From the NCBI RefSeq assembly GCF_001399675.1, contig NZ_LJCO01000076.1, forward strand, positions 1 through 43,179: a stretch of DNA of 43,179 bases, read 5' to 3'. Position numbers and translations under genes: made by a program. Positions 1 through 8,462 of this stretch are shown piece by piece; the first letter of the stretch is position 1, and every line of letters starts with the position of its first letter. The DNA comes from Paenalicyclobacillus ferrooxydans. Lineage in GTDB: Bacteria; Bacillota; Bacilli; Alicyclobacillales; Alicyclobacillaceae. Under the pieces are notes generated by a model, which did not search any database, was not told the DNA's origin, and saw only the letters and a program-made list of their open reading frames with translations.

Positions 1-123
1 CCCACATGCCCTCAAACGCCTAGAGTTTAGCCTAATTAACCGTTCCTTCTTAATCCTACTTGAACAGGACAATGAAATCCTGCGAATGAGCGAGCATTCG
101 TGAGAAAAACCTTATTCCACGAG
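1..123. other. Sequence of unknown origin abutting the broken FUSC gene
   Basis: This stretch contains no ORF I can support. FUSC-family similarity of the neighbouring minus-strand gene stops abruptly at about base 123/124, after residues resembling a conserved L-S-P-E-R-Y-S segment, and four non-homologous codons and a TAA follow. The sequence beyond the break does not resume the expected membrane segment in any frame I inspected. That fits an insertion or deletion junction, for example the end of an insertion sequence outside the window. I see no transposase, and no terminal repeat can be confirmed because only one side is present. Confidence 0.3.
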
Positions 124-1461
124 GGAGTACCGTTCGGGAGACAAAGCCCGCCCGGCCAAAATGGACAGCCCCCCGGCCACGCCCACCTGTATTGCCTGCC
201 TCATCGGCAGCGACAGCCGAGCCAAAGGATTCCAACGTGTTCCCATTGCCGGGACATCCCCCGCGACGGCCGGAGAGCCGGGCAAGTTACCCATAAACAG
301 TCCAACAACCGGCTCGAACTCCTCGTTGCCACTGCGCAACGGACCATCTGTTTTGTTGAGCACGGGCATGAGCGAGAGACCTACCAGTTCCAATGTCGCA
401 CTCGCAAACTGGTCCGCTGCAAAACACCGCCATATGACACGGCTCCCTGTATCATGATGCGGCATCGAACGAGAATCTGTCCCGTGGTTGATACGTTCGG
501 CGATTTGAGTGACCTCATGCGCCTGCTTTGCCGCGGAAGCATCGTCGCGCATTGACAGAAACTCCGCGACTTTCGCCGCTGCTGCTACGACCTCCGGTTC
601 GAATTCCAGGAGCATCTCCGCGCTGTCTCCGAGTCGGCCGAGCGCGTACTCGGCATCAATCAAGTACCTGCGTACGTCGAATCCGGATAGGCCCGACGGC
701 AGAGACGTGACCTGCCCAGACCAGCCTTCAACGATGAGTGCAGCCTCCGACAGCTGGATTTGCGCCGCACCTAGTCGGCGCAATTGCCGATTGCGTGCTT
801 GCCCCGGCTGTGTCCGCAGCAACTCTGCGCAAACGCCCGTAAATGCTCGGGCTCGGGCTCGGTAGGCCCACAAAGCGCGCCGCAATGAACGTTGCGGGTT
901 CGTGCGCAGGATTGTCGTGGACAACATAGTGACCCACGCCGCCGCAACTACGACAGCGAGCAGGAGCGGCGGCAATACGGACAGCGTGGCCCCCAAAAAG
1001 GAAGCGAAAAAGTAACCCATCCACCCCATGAATCCGTAGAAGAAGAATGGTACACCGAACTGCCGAATCGCTACCGCGATGAACATAACGACCACAAATG
1101 TGGTGAGCATTAAATCAGTGTTGTGGCTGACACTTGCCCCTAAGGACATACCAATTCCAATCGCAACCGGAAATCCAGCCGCGGTCCGAATCTTTGGCAA
1201 TATACCTGTAGTCACACTAAGCGCCATGTTCCCCATCATCGATACGATGGCGCCAAGCAGCATGCTCACAATCAAACCTTTACCCGCAGCATGCATCAGC
1301 GTGCCAAAACCAAATTCAATACCGAGGGTGCTTCCAACCGCGATAGCGGCTCTCATACCCATTTGCAGACGGGCCAGTCCTGGGTCAGATCCGATAAGTC
1401 GGTCCCACGTCCTGATAAATAGCCCTAATTGAGTAGCCCCGTATCGCCTTGAAACATTCAC
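112..1461 (-). CDS. FUSC-family / aromatic-acid-exporter-like membrane protein, C-terminally truncated
   Basis: The protein resembles fusaric-acid-resistance (FUSC) type inner-membrane efflux proteins. These carry two blocks of membrane helices separated by a cytoplasmic helical region and often number about 650-750 residues. Here the first hydrophobic block (about residues 35-190), the soluble middle part and only the first helix of the second block are present. The frame then ends in TAA, giving about 449 residues. I chose the GTG at 1461 because GAGGAG lies 10 bases upstream; ATG at 1512 is possible but has a weaker ribosome site. It follows rlmH and may be the last gene of the wal-htrA-rlmH run. 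The substrate is unknown. The missing second helix block suggests a nonfunctional or altered transporter. Family assignment is moderate; truncation is inferred from usual family length. Confidence 0.65.
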   Translation of the reverse strand: MNVSRRYGATQLGLFIRTWDRLIGSDPGLARLQMGMRAAIAVGSTLGIEFGFGTLMHAAGKGLIVSMLLGAIVSMMGNMALSVTTGILPKIRTAAGFPVAIGIGMSLGASVSHNTDLMLTTFVVVMFIAVAIRQFGVPFFFYGFMGWMGYFFASFLGATLSVLPPLLLAVVVAAAWVTMLSTTILRTNPQRSLRRALWAYRARARAFTGVCAELLRTQPGQARNRQLRRLGAAQIQLSEAALIVEGWSGQVTSLPSGLSGFDVRRYLIDAEYALGRLGDSAEMLLEFEPEVVAAAAKVAEFLSMRDDASAAKQAHEVTQIAERINHGTDSRSMPHHDTGSRVIWRCFAADQFASATLELVGLSLMPVLNKTDGPLRSGNEEFEPVVGLFMGNLPGSPAVAGDVPAMGTRWNPLARLSLPMRQAIQVGVAGGLSILAGRALSPERYSLVE

Positions 1462-1523
1462 TGGTCGTTCACTCCTCGTTGAATGATTTGGCGATATGGC
1501 ATTTGTGGCCATCAAACTTGCCG

Positions 1524-2003
1524 TTATTTGTGGTACGGTTCATTTCTGGCAATGCGGATGCCTCGATAGATTTGTTCTAGCAAGACAATCCGGGCAAATT
1601 GATGAGGCAGAGTCAGGGGACCAAAGCTCCATCGCACAGCCGCCTGGCGCAAAATGGTGTCATGGATCCCGTATGATCCGCCAAGAACAAATACCAGGCG
1701 GCCGTAGCTCTCGGACTCGAGCTTCGTAAACTGTTGGCTCCACGCTTCAGAGCTGTACATCTTTCCTTGCCGGTCCAATACGACGATGCCATCTCTTGGT
1801 TTTAGATGTCTCTCCAATCGATCCGCTTCAGCTCGCAAGATGGCCTCAATTTCGCCGACAGAGGCATTGTCCGGAGCAGGCTCGTCGGCTACTTCCTCTG
1901 CCTGTACACGGACATAACCAGAGAGACGTTTTGCGTATTCCGCAAACGCCTCTCGCCAATACTTCTCTTTTAGTTTTCCAACAGAGAGAATGACAATCTG
2001 CAT
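1524..2003 (-). CDS. rlmH: 23S rRNA (pseudouridine1915-N3)-methyltransferase RlmH
   Basis: RlmH is a SPOUT-class enzyme that uses S-adenosylmethionine to methylate N3 of pseudouridine 1915 in helix 69 of 23S rRNA, on assembled 70S ribosomes. The 159-residue length is normal for the family. Visible signatures are the N-terminal M-Q-I-V-I-L-S-V-G-K, the glycine-rich F-V-L-G-G-S-Y-G-I loop (about 104-112) that forms part of the SAM-binding knot, and the C-terminal signature ending R-I-A-R-N-E-P-Y-H-K. It lies downstream of htrA, the same order as in Bacillus subtilis (yyxA-yydA). The ribosome binding site before the ATG is weak. There is nothing unusual in the coding sequence. Confidence 0.97.
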   Translation of the reverse strand: MQIVILSVGKLKEKYWREAFAEYAKRLSGYVRVQAEEVADEPAPDNASVGEIEAILRAEADRLERHLKPRDGIVVLDRQGKMYSSEAWSQQFTKLESESYGRLVFVLGGSYGIHDTILRQAAVRWSFGPLTLPHQFARIVLLEQIYRGIRIARNEPYHK

Positions 2004-2053
2004 GAATTTAGGTTCCGTTCTTTGAATTTGGCACCGCGTCGCACAAACCCTCG

Positions 2054-3373
2054 TCAGTTGTCAAACTGGCCAGAGACAAAGGGTGTCACCGGATCGGCCG
2101 GGTTTGCAGAGGCATTCATCCGTGTTGTGTTTACAGACTTCATCTCACCCAGTTGAACTTTGAATTGCAGCTTCTGTTCACCGCGGTACACGTCCAATGC
2201 TACCACATCTCCAGGTTTCTTCTGGAACAGATACGTACGCAAATCGGCCATATTTTTCACAGGATGATTATCGATTGCGACAATCACGTCCTGCGACTGA
2301 ACTCCGCTCTTTTGTGCTTCAGGGGAAACAACGAGCTTCACCCAAACTCCGTAATCAACAGGAACATCGGGCCAGAACTGTTCAGGAATAGAGGCCAGTG
2401 ATTCACCGGTGATGCCGAGTGCGGGGTGAAGTGCGTGACCACCTTTCATAATCTGATCGGCAATGTTTTTAACTTCATTCGACGGGATTGCAAATCCCAT
2501 GCCTTCAAAATTCGGCGCAACGATCTTGCTGCTGTTAATACCAATCACTTCGCCGTTGATATTCACAAGCGGTCCGCCGCTGTTACCCGGATTGATCGCC
2601 GCGTCTGTTTGAATAACGGCTTGGTAATCGAGAGTGCTTTGGGATTGTGGGTCTTCGACGGGCATGATCCGCTGCTTCGCGCTTACAATGCCAGCTGTAA
2701 CCGAATCCGCGAAATCCAAACCGAGCGGCGTACCGATGGCAATCGCCGGTTCCCCGGTTTCAATGTTGTTGGAATTTGCAAACGTAATCGGCGTCACGTT
2801 ATGAACAGCGGCTAGAGGCACCCGGAGAACAGCAAGATCAGTATAAGGGTCTGTGCCCACCACTTGAGCCTGGACGTGTTTTCCCGTTGCGAGGACGACT
2901 TCCACCTTTGAAGCCCCTTCCACAACATGATTGTTCGTCACTGCATAACCGTGAGTGCGATCCTTATAGAACAGAACGCCAGTTCCCACCCCGGTAGGTT
3001 GCAATTTTGAGGTCTGGGAAAAAAAGTCCGTCACAGTTGCGTAGTTTACGACGCCCATCACGGCGGGTTTGACCTCTTTGACTACCTGCGTAATTCCATC
3101 TGTGACAGCGGGTATGCTCGTCCGGGATGCAGGTGAGAGGGTTGTATTGTCCGTCAGTGCAGAGAGGTTTCCTGTCGCAGTTTGAGAAGCGACCGTATGT
3201 GATGCCTTGGCAAACGGAATCAACGAGAAGGTTGTTGCCGATCCGATAACAGCAGAGACAGCGGCAACACCTGCCCACCGCAGAAGTTCCTGCTTGCGAT
3301 GCCGCCCATCATGCGACTTGCGGGCACGGTCTTTTTGCGATTCTTTCCACGAGTTGTCGCTGTAATATCCCAT
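2054..3373 (-). CDS. htrA: Membrane-anchored HtrA/DegP-type serine protease with PDZ domain
   Basis: This is an envelope quality-control protease of the trypsin-like S1C family. A cytoplasmic, very basic N-terminus (1-30) precedes one membrane anchor (about 31-55) and a low-complexity linker. The protease domain carries the triad His149 (in T-N-N-H-V-V), Asp179 (in Y-T-D-L-A-V) and Ser265 (in G-N-S-G-G-P-L). One PDZ domain (about 315-420) should bind substrate C-termini. At 439 residues it has the usual length for Bacillota HtrA, YyxA in B. subtilis. It sits directly after walJ, where this protease normally ends the wal cluster, and the 178-base gap before it leaves room for its own promoter. 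The catalytic residues are complete, so activity is expected. Confidence 0.95.
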   Translation of the reverse strand: MGYYSDNSWKESQKDRARKSHDGRHRKQELLRWAGVAAVSAVIGSATTFSLIPFAKASHTVASQTATGNLSALTDNTTLSPASRTSIPAVTDGITQVVKEVKPAVMGVVNYATVTDFFSQTSKLQPTGVGTGVLFYKDRTHGYAVTNNHVVEGASKVEVVLATGKHVQAQVVGTDPYTDLAVLRVPLAAVHNVTPITFANSNNIETGEPAIAIGTPLGLDFADSVTAGIVSAKQRIMPVEDPQSQSTLDYQAVIQTDAAINPGNSGGPLVNINGEVIGINSSKIVAPNFEGMGFAIPSNEVKNIADQIMKGGHALHPALGITGESLASIPEQFWPDVPVDYGVWVKLVVSPEAQKSGVQSQDVIVAIDNHPVKNMADLRTYLFQKKPGDVVALDVYRGEQKLQFKVQLGEMKSVNTTRMNASANPADPVTPFVSGQFDN

Positions 3374-3552
3374 TTGATTTTAAACCCACCTTTTCGGCCT
3401 GTGTTTCCGTAGTTCATTGTGACCAGAAAACGGTGGGTGTATGCGGTCGAGTAGGGTTGACAACGTACCTGACGGGCCGGTTTCACGGCTGTTCCACTTG
3501 TAATCTGCGGCAGCGTTAGGGTCTTGTAGACGGTGTTATACACGGTGCGAAG

Positions 3553-4344
3553 TTACACGGCACGGAGGTTTGTATGCTGATGTCGGCTCGTCCTGTGCAA
3601 GAGGACCTGTTCTTCGAAATTGGGATTGATTTCTCGAAGAACGGATTGAAATGTTATTTCGGCGAGCTCTGGCATATTGTTTTCTTCACTCAGGTGAGCG
3701 AGATAGACTTCAACTTGTTCAGTGTCAAGAATGTCTGTCAATGCGATGGCTGCATCCTGGTTTGACAGGTGACCTTTGTCCCCGAGAATACGCCGCTTTA
3801 CGGACCAAGGATAGCGGCCGGCACGCAGCATCTCGACGTCGTGATTGCTTTCCCAAACATAACATCCACAGCCCTTGATGACCTCTTTAATGTGGTCACT
3901 CACGTAACCTACATCCGTTAAGACACAAAGACTCGAGCTGTCTGTGTCAAATCGGTAGGCCACGGGCTCCTCAGCATCATGAGAAACGGCAAAAGGCGTG
4001 ATGTGGATATCACCGACATCAAAAGATTGATCCGCTTTCACCCACAACTGCGGTCTGCGGTCTGCGAGAGCATCAGACTCAATTTGAGACCAGGTTCCTT
4101 CCGAGGTGTAAAGCCGTGCACTGGAATGTTTGAGAACCTGACGGAGGCCGCGAACGTGATCGATATGTTCGTGGGTGATAAACACAGCATCCAGTTCTGC
4201 AAACTTCGCCCCCGCAGAAGCTTCCATGCGCTCGCTCAGTTGTTTGCCGCTGATACCGGCATCAAGAAGAATTTGCGTGGTTTGTGACTTTATGTAGAGG
4301 GCATTTCCCGAACTGCCACTGGCCAATACGCTGAACTCTAGCAA
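3553..4344 (-). CDS. walJ: WalJ/YycJ metallo-beta-lactamase-fold hydrolase
   Basis: This is a metallo-beta-lactamase-fold protein of the YycJ (WalJ) family, a probable metal-dependent nuclease linked in other Bacillota to coordinating replication or repair with cell division. The metal-binding H-E-H-I-D-H motif is at residues 58-63; further likely ligands are His in A-V-S-H-D (about 120) and Asp in L-T-D-V-G (about 143). The 263-residue length matches the family. I take the TTG at 4344 as the start because an AGGAGG lies seven bases upstream and the protein then begins directly with the first beta strand. It follows walI after a 166-base gap containing tandem repeats and precedes htrA, the canonical order. 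The cellular substrate is not established. Confidence 0.94.
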   Translation of the reverse strand: MLEFSVLASGSSGNALYIKSQTTQILLDAGISGKQLSERMEASAGAKFAELDAVFITHEHIDHVRGLRQVLKHSSARLYTSEGTWSQIESDALADRRPQLWVKADQSFDVGDIHITPFAVSHDAEEPVAYRFDTDSSSLCVLTDVGYVSDHIKEVIKGCGCYVWESNHDVEMLRAGRYPWSVKRRILGDKGHLSNQDAAIALTDILDTEQVEVYLAHLSEENNMPELAEITFQSVLREINPNFEEQVLLHRTSRHQHTNLRAV

Positions 4345-4480
4345 ATAAACGCCTCCTGAGACGAAAGCCGCTTAAACAATTCGCAACGGATTTTTCAACA
4401 GATTTTGATTAATAGACGTACGTACTTCATACAAATTTCCCGAAAGAAACGTTAAAAGGAATTTACTTGCAAATGTATCT

Positions 4481-4520
4481 ACTTCAAAAGGCAGTTACTT
4501 CAAAAGGTAGTTACTTCAGA
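4481..4520. repeat. Tandem 16-bp repeat duplicating the walI stop region
   Basis: Two copies of a 16-base unit (ACTTCAAAAGGYAGTT on the plus strand, 4481-4496 and 4497-4512, one difference) are followed by a partial third copy entering the walI coding end. On the minus strand the last codon and stop of walI (A-A-G-T-A-A) recur in each unit, so the 3' end looks tandemly duplicated by replication slippage. No hairpin or U-tract is obvious here. Confidence 0.85.
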
Positions 4521-5380
4521 GGCACATTAACCTCTCCAGTGAATGCGTTGACAAAATAGACTGTTCCCTTCGTCACAATGCGCCACACAGGAAACCAGTA
4601 GTTTGCGGATGGATTTGAAGTGTCTGGAGCGGTGTCACCGGCAACCTTCTGTGCGTATCCCAATTGAATACTGAGAATCTGTCCGCCTGGGTTCGCCATC
4701 ATTTGATCGACGGAATTGGCTAGACTGTCGAGTGCATCGAGTGCACTGATAGTCGGTTTGGCATTTCCTACGGTCTGAAGATTGGTCACGGCTGTTTGTT
4801 GGAATGATGCCACGCTCGACGAATTGGCCTCAACAACCACGGATGCATCAAAGATCAGATAGGATTGATATTTTTGTATAAAATTATACTGCTTTAAACC
4901 CGATTTGTCCGTTGCCTGGCCGGAAGTTACGTTGTCAGGAACATACTGACTGCCCTTCCAGACAATCTTGAGTATGTCATTTGGCGTTTTATAGTTTCTA
5001 AGGATGGGTGCCGAGTAGTTGACTGACCATGACCCCAAATCTGTAATTTGGATTGTTCCTGAAGGCAATTTCGCGTCTCCTGCTGTGGTATCGATGTGTA
5101 CTTGAGTTGCACCAGGAAAGGACGACGCAACCAGTTGGTTGAGAGATGGCTGTGCAAAGGAACCTTTGAGTACACTCATTGGAGTGTGGCTTTGAGGCAC
5201 GGTTGTATCCAAACTGAGCCCGTGTTCTGACAACAGCGTCTTGGTATTTGCAAGCAGGTCTGAATACGATTCCACATACGCCACTTGTGCCTGCCGCTGG
5301 GTATAGACCTGCCAACCGAGGATACAATCCAGAAACAGGAATGCAACAATCAGCCATGTCTTTGCAAACTCCCATTTCAT
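4511..5380 (-). CDS. walI: Two-component system regulatory protein WalI (YycI)
   Basis: WalI is a membrane-anchored regulator. With WalH it contacts the membrane helices of the WalK sensor kinase and, in B. subtilis, restrains it. The sequence shows a short cytoplasmic start, one membrane helix (about residues 8-26) and a large extracytoplasmic region of about 260 residues that contains the conserved F-N-A-F-T-G-E near its end. The 289-residue length is typical. Its ATG overlaps the TGA of walH in an ATGA arrangement, so translation is coupled. The end of the gene lies in a short tandem repeat. Sequence identity in this family is low, so the assignment rests on topology, length and position. 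Confidence 0.92.
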   Translation of the reverse strand: MKWEFAKTWLIVAFLFLDCILGWQVYTQRQAQVAYVESYSDLLANTKTLLSEHGLSLDTTVPQSHTPMSVLKGSFAQPSLNQLVASSFPGATQVHIDTTAGDAKLPSGTIQITDLGSWSVNYSAPILRNYKTPNDILKIVWKGSQYVPDNVTSGQATDKSGLKQYNFIQKYQSYLIFDASVVVEANSSSVASFQQTAVTNLQTVGNAKPTISALDALDSLANSVDQMMANPGGQILSIQLGYAQKVAGDTAPDTSNPSANYWFPVWRIVTKGTVYFVNAFTGEVNVPLK

Positions 5381-6663
5381 GAGACCTTCATCCCCTTTAA
5401 GACCTTGCCGGTTACCGCGTCAATTTCCCACAACTGCATTCCGCTTTGACTTATCACGTAGGCAGGAATCAACTCTCCGGTATGGCTGTCGATGTTTTCC
5501 ATGACGTAACCCAGTTGAACTGACAACTCATTGGTGGAAGTTGAAGGCATGAGTTGATGCAGGATTTGCCCCAATTGTGCTGCGTCAATGATGTGGACTA
5601 ACGATCGGTCTTCGATAGACCAAGTATCCACTGGTGACTGATAGGAGGCAATATGACTGCCGACGGTTGCCAACTGGATAGACTGGCTGGAGTTCAGAAG
5701 CGGAAAACCGTATACGTACGGTTGCAACGTCCAGTCTATGTTCGTACCTGTAACTGAAGTGCTTTGAGACAGCAGTGAATTGGTTTGAGCGCCTCCATGA
5801 GACTCAATATAACTCAGGATATCTGGGACACCCATTGTACTCACGCCCGTTCTACCCGGTATATTGGGATCTGCGTAGGTCAGGGTCCGCTTCGTTTGGT
5901 CCCACCACACGGCTCGACTTCCGTCGGTCCACAAAATGGTATGCTGGGACTCCGGTACGCTAGTCAAGGCTTGCGGATTTACGAAGAAGGAATGGACGAG
6001 TGGTACGACGGATCTGGAGTTTAATGCGATAGTAACATCGAACATGTCAAAACTGGTCTTCGGGACAAACGAGCCCACCTGACGGTTCCAAACCTCCCAT
6101 GGGTCAAGAAGGATGGCATGGTGAAACAAAGACGCGAACTGCGCAGCTTGAAGGTCTGTTTGAGCGATGTAACTGCCAGAGTCAGAGACAAGTCCAAGCA
6201 TCACAGGACCGCCAGACTGTGTCTGGTACAGGTAAACTGTCTGTGCTTGTTTCGGTAAGACTGATGGTTGGAGGCCCGGGACCCAACGGATTAAATCGGC
6301 ATAGTTCAGATTGACACCGAAGTCAAACTCAACGGATCGGACAAATGAATTGACTGGAACTTGTCCTGTATGAAGACTATAGATATGTGCTGCTCCGAGA
6401 CGGCCTATCCAATCTTTGTAGTCCCCAGTTCCAGGCATAAAGATTGCAGCGACCTGTGGATTCCCATTTGATAAGACAATTTGACATGGGGATGTAACGT
6501 CTGCTTCAGCAGGCACAGATGCATGAGGCAGACTCGGTTCTGCAGAATAACTGATTTCTCCAGAACCACCCCATCCTCCAGCCCAGAGCTCTTCAGTCAG
6601 CACCAAACTCGTTCCAACGAGGATCGCAAGCACACCTGTTTTGATGACTGGCCAGACGCGCAA
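5377..6663 (-). CDS. walH: Two-component system regulatory protein WalH (YycH)
   Basis: WalH is the second membrane-anchored modulator of the WalK kinase and acts with WalI. One membrane helix near the N-terminus (residues about 5-25) precedes a large extracellular domain, giving about 428 residues, close to the usual size. The longest open frame would begin at 6723 inside walK. I prefer the TTG at 6663, two bases after the walK stop, because GGAGGT lies eight bases upstream inside the last walK codons and the membrane helix then starts almost at once. walK, walH and walI are therefore tightly coupled. The C-terminal E-I-D-A-V-T-G-K-V-L strand pattern resembles the end of WalI. Confidence 0.92.
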   Translation of the reverse strand: MRVWPVIKTGVLAILVGTSLVLTEELWAGGWGGSGEISYSAEPSLPHASVPAEADVTSPCQIVLSNGNPQVAAIFMPGTGDYKDWIGRLGAAHIYSLHTGQVPVNSFVRSVEFDFGVNLNYADLIRWVPGLQPSVLPKQAQTVYLYQTQSGGPVMLGLVSDSGSYIAQTDLQAAQFASLFHHAILLDPWEVWNRQVGSFVPKTSFDMFDVTIALNSRSVVPLVHSFFVNPQALTSVPESQHTILWTDGSRAVWWDQTKRTLTYADPNIPGRTGVSTMGVPDILSYIESHGGAQTNSLLSQSTSVTGTNIDWTLQPYVYGFPLLNSSQSIQLATVGSHIASYQSPVDTWSIEDRSLVHIIDAAQLGQILHQLMPSTSTNELSVQLGYVMENIDSHTGELIPAYVISQSGMQLWEIDAVTGKVLKGMKVS

Positions 6664-6664
6664 G

Positions 6665-8458
6665 TTATCGCACCTCCACAGTTGGCAAACTGACAGTGAC
6701 AGTCGTGCCTTCATTAAGCTCACTTAAAATGGCAATTCGGCCGCCATGCCGCTCAGTGATTTCCCGTGCAATGGCTAGGCCAAGGCCGGTTCCGCCAAAT
6801 TTCCTCGTGCGTGCTTTATCGACTGTATAAAATCTCTCAAAGACATGGGGCAAGTCCTCCGCAGGAATGCCGATACCACTATCCTGTACGGAAACAAGAA
6901 GCTGATCTGACTCTGCCGCCGCAGTGATACGGACTACCCCTTCGCGGGCAGTGTATTTGAGCGCATTGCTGATGAGGTTATCAACGAGTCGGTCGAGCAT
7001 ATCACGGTCTCCCCGCAGCGAAACCGTTGGATACGGCTCTGAGACAAGGGTGACCCCTTGTTGCTTTGCAGATAGGTTAAACCTATTTACGGCTGTACTA
7101 AGCCATTCTGACACGTTAATCAGTCCCGCACGAAACGGTTCTTGTCTGGTCTCAAGACCGGACAATTGCAGGAGATCCTGTGTAAGCCTGACCATTCTCT
7201 CCGTTTCGTTTTGAATGACGGACAGGAAGCGCTTACGCGTTTCTTCATCAGTATCGGGATATTCCTGTAAGACTTCAATATAGGATTTCATGCTGGTCAG
7301 CGGTGTCTTCAATTCGTGAGATACATTGGCTACGAAATCACGTCGTGCGGCCTGCAACTTTTCTTGTTCAGTAACGTCTCGGACGAGTGCAACGTAACCT
7401 TGAACCTGCCTCGTGCCAATCTTGGTCACGTGTACATTGAACAAACTATCTTGGAGTTTTTTAACGAAATTCCATTCACCCTTTTCTTCTTGAACGATCC
7501 GCTCTAGGCCAAGGAGGTGAGCAGGATCAAACTCCGGGGTAGATGCACCAGGCAACATACGCATTGCCGCATCATTACTGAACAAGTAGTGAAGCTCCTT
7601 GTCGAGTGCAATGACACCATCGCCCATGTACTTAATAACCGCTTGCAGACGGCCTTGTTCGTGTTGGCTTTCCGCAATCGCAGCCTGCAGTTTGTCTGTC
7701 AAGTCGTTGATGGCTGTTCCTAAGGCACCAAACTCATCGTCGCTGTGAACCGTGACGCGTTCGCTGAAATCGCCGGCAGCGAGCTTTCGAGCCTGCTTTG
7801 TCACGTCCAGTACAGGCCTTGCAATTGCACGGGACAACAACACACTGAGTACTGCAGTTAAGGCCAGTACCAATCCGCTTCCGGTATAAAAGATGGTTGT
7901 GACTTCGCGCATCGTAGCATACGTACTCTGAACAGACACGACGGATTCTACAAGTCCCACGAAGTGTCCCTGACTGAACACAGGAACAACGACAGACAGC
8001 AGGTGTTGGCCTGTCAGGGTGTCGTAATGGACTGCAACAGCCTTCTTATGGCTGATGAGGGTCTCTGTAGCCAGGGAGTCGATCCGCTTTTGACCAATCA
8101 ATGCGCTCCCTGCGGAAGTATCTTTAACTACACCATCTTTGTTCAAAACGTAAGCCACGCCGTTGATGAGCTGGGGAAACGATTGCAGAAGCGGCTGCGC
8201 AGTGGAGGAAGTGTTTGCTCCGGTGGTTCCACCTGTGCTGCCCTGGGTTGAAGGAAAACTCGAGGTTCCTTGCTTTGTGACGATTTCGGGCAGAGTCAAT
8301 GTGGCAATCAGCTGTGTCTGGCGTGAAACGGTATCCGTTTCCGTACGCAACAAGGACTGGTTCAGTGCACTGACAAAATACCCCCCAATCAGTTCGAGGG
8401 CAAATAGCAACAGTAGAACCTGAATTGCGACCAATCGAATTCGAATACTGCGCCACAT
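6665..8458 (-). CDS. walK: Cell-wall homeostasis sensor histidine kinase WalK (YycG)
   Basis: WalK is the essential sensor kinase that controls autolysins and wall metabolism through WalR. Domains in order: membrane helix 1 (about 8-30), an extracellular sensor of about 150 residues with a Ser/Thr/Gly-rich insert (about 64-88), membrane helix 2 (about 188-210), HAMP (about 211-262), PAS (about 265-365), HisKA with phospho-acceptor His381 in V-S-H-E-L-K-T-P, and an ATPase domain with the N box (L-I-S-N-A-L-K-Y) and G boxes (D-S-G-I-G-I and G-T-G-L-G-L). Length 597 is normal. The ATG follows GGAGG by seven bases and is four bases after the walR stop. The positions equivalent to the PAS zinc-ligand histidines known in Staphylococcus aureus WalK are Tyr277 and Arg360 here, so that metal site is probably absent. 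Confidence 0.97.
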   Translation of the reverse strand: MWRSIRIRLVAIQVLLLLFALELIGGYFVSALNQSLLRTETDTVSRQTQLIATLTLPEIVTKQGTSSFPSTQGSTGGTTGANTSSTAQPLLQSFPQLINGVAYVLNKDGVVKDTSAGSALIGQKRIDSLATETLISHKKAVAVHYDTLTGQHLLSVVVPVFSQGHFVGLVESVVSVQSTYATMREVTTIFYTGSGLVLALTAVLSVLLSRAIARPVLDVTKQARKLAAGDFSERVTVHSDDEFGALGTAINDLTDKLQAAIAESQHEQGRLQAVIKYMGDGVIALDKELHYLFSNDAAMRMLPGASTPEFDPAHLLGLERIVQEEKGEWNFVKKLQDSLFNVHVTKIGTRQVQGYVALVRDVTEQEKLQAARRDFVANVSHELKTPLTSMKSYIEVLQEYPDTDEETRKRFLSVIQNETERMVRLTQDLLQLSGLETRQEPFRAGLINVSEWLSTAVNRFNLSAKQQGVTLVSEPYPTVSLRGDRDMLDRLVDNLISNALKYTAREGVVRITAAAESDQLLVSVQDSGIGIPAEDLPHVFERFYTVDKARTRKFGGTGLGLAIAREITERHGGRIAILSELNEGTTVTVSLPTVEVR

Positions 8459-8462
8459 GCGT

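Noticed and set aside
3220-3543. 107-residue frame overlapping the htrA start
   Set aside because: It is in another frame over the htrA N-terminus and the upstream gap, without a ribosome site or domain.
3374-3552. WalR-type binding site upstream of htrA
   Set aside because: TGTAAC and TGTATA half-sites occur with nine bases between them instead of the five usual for WalR.
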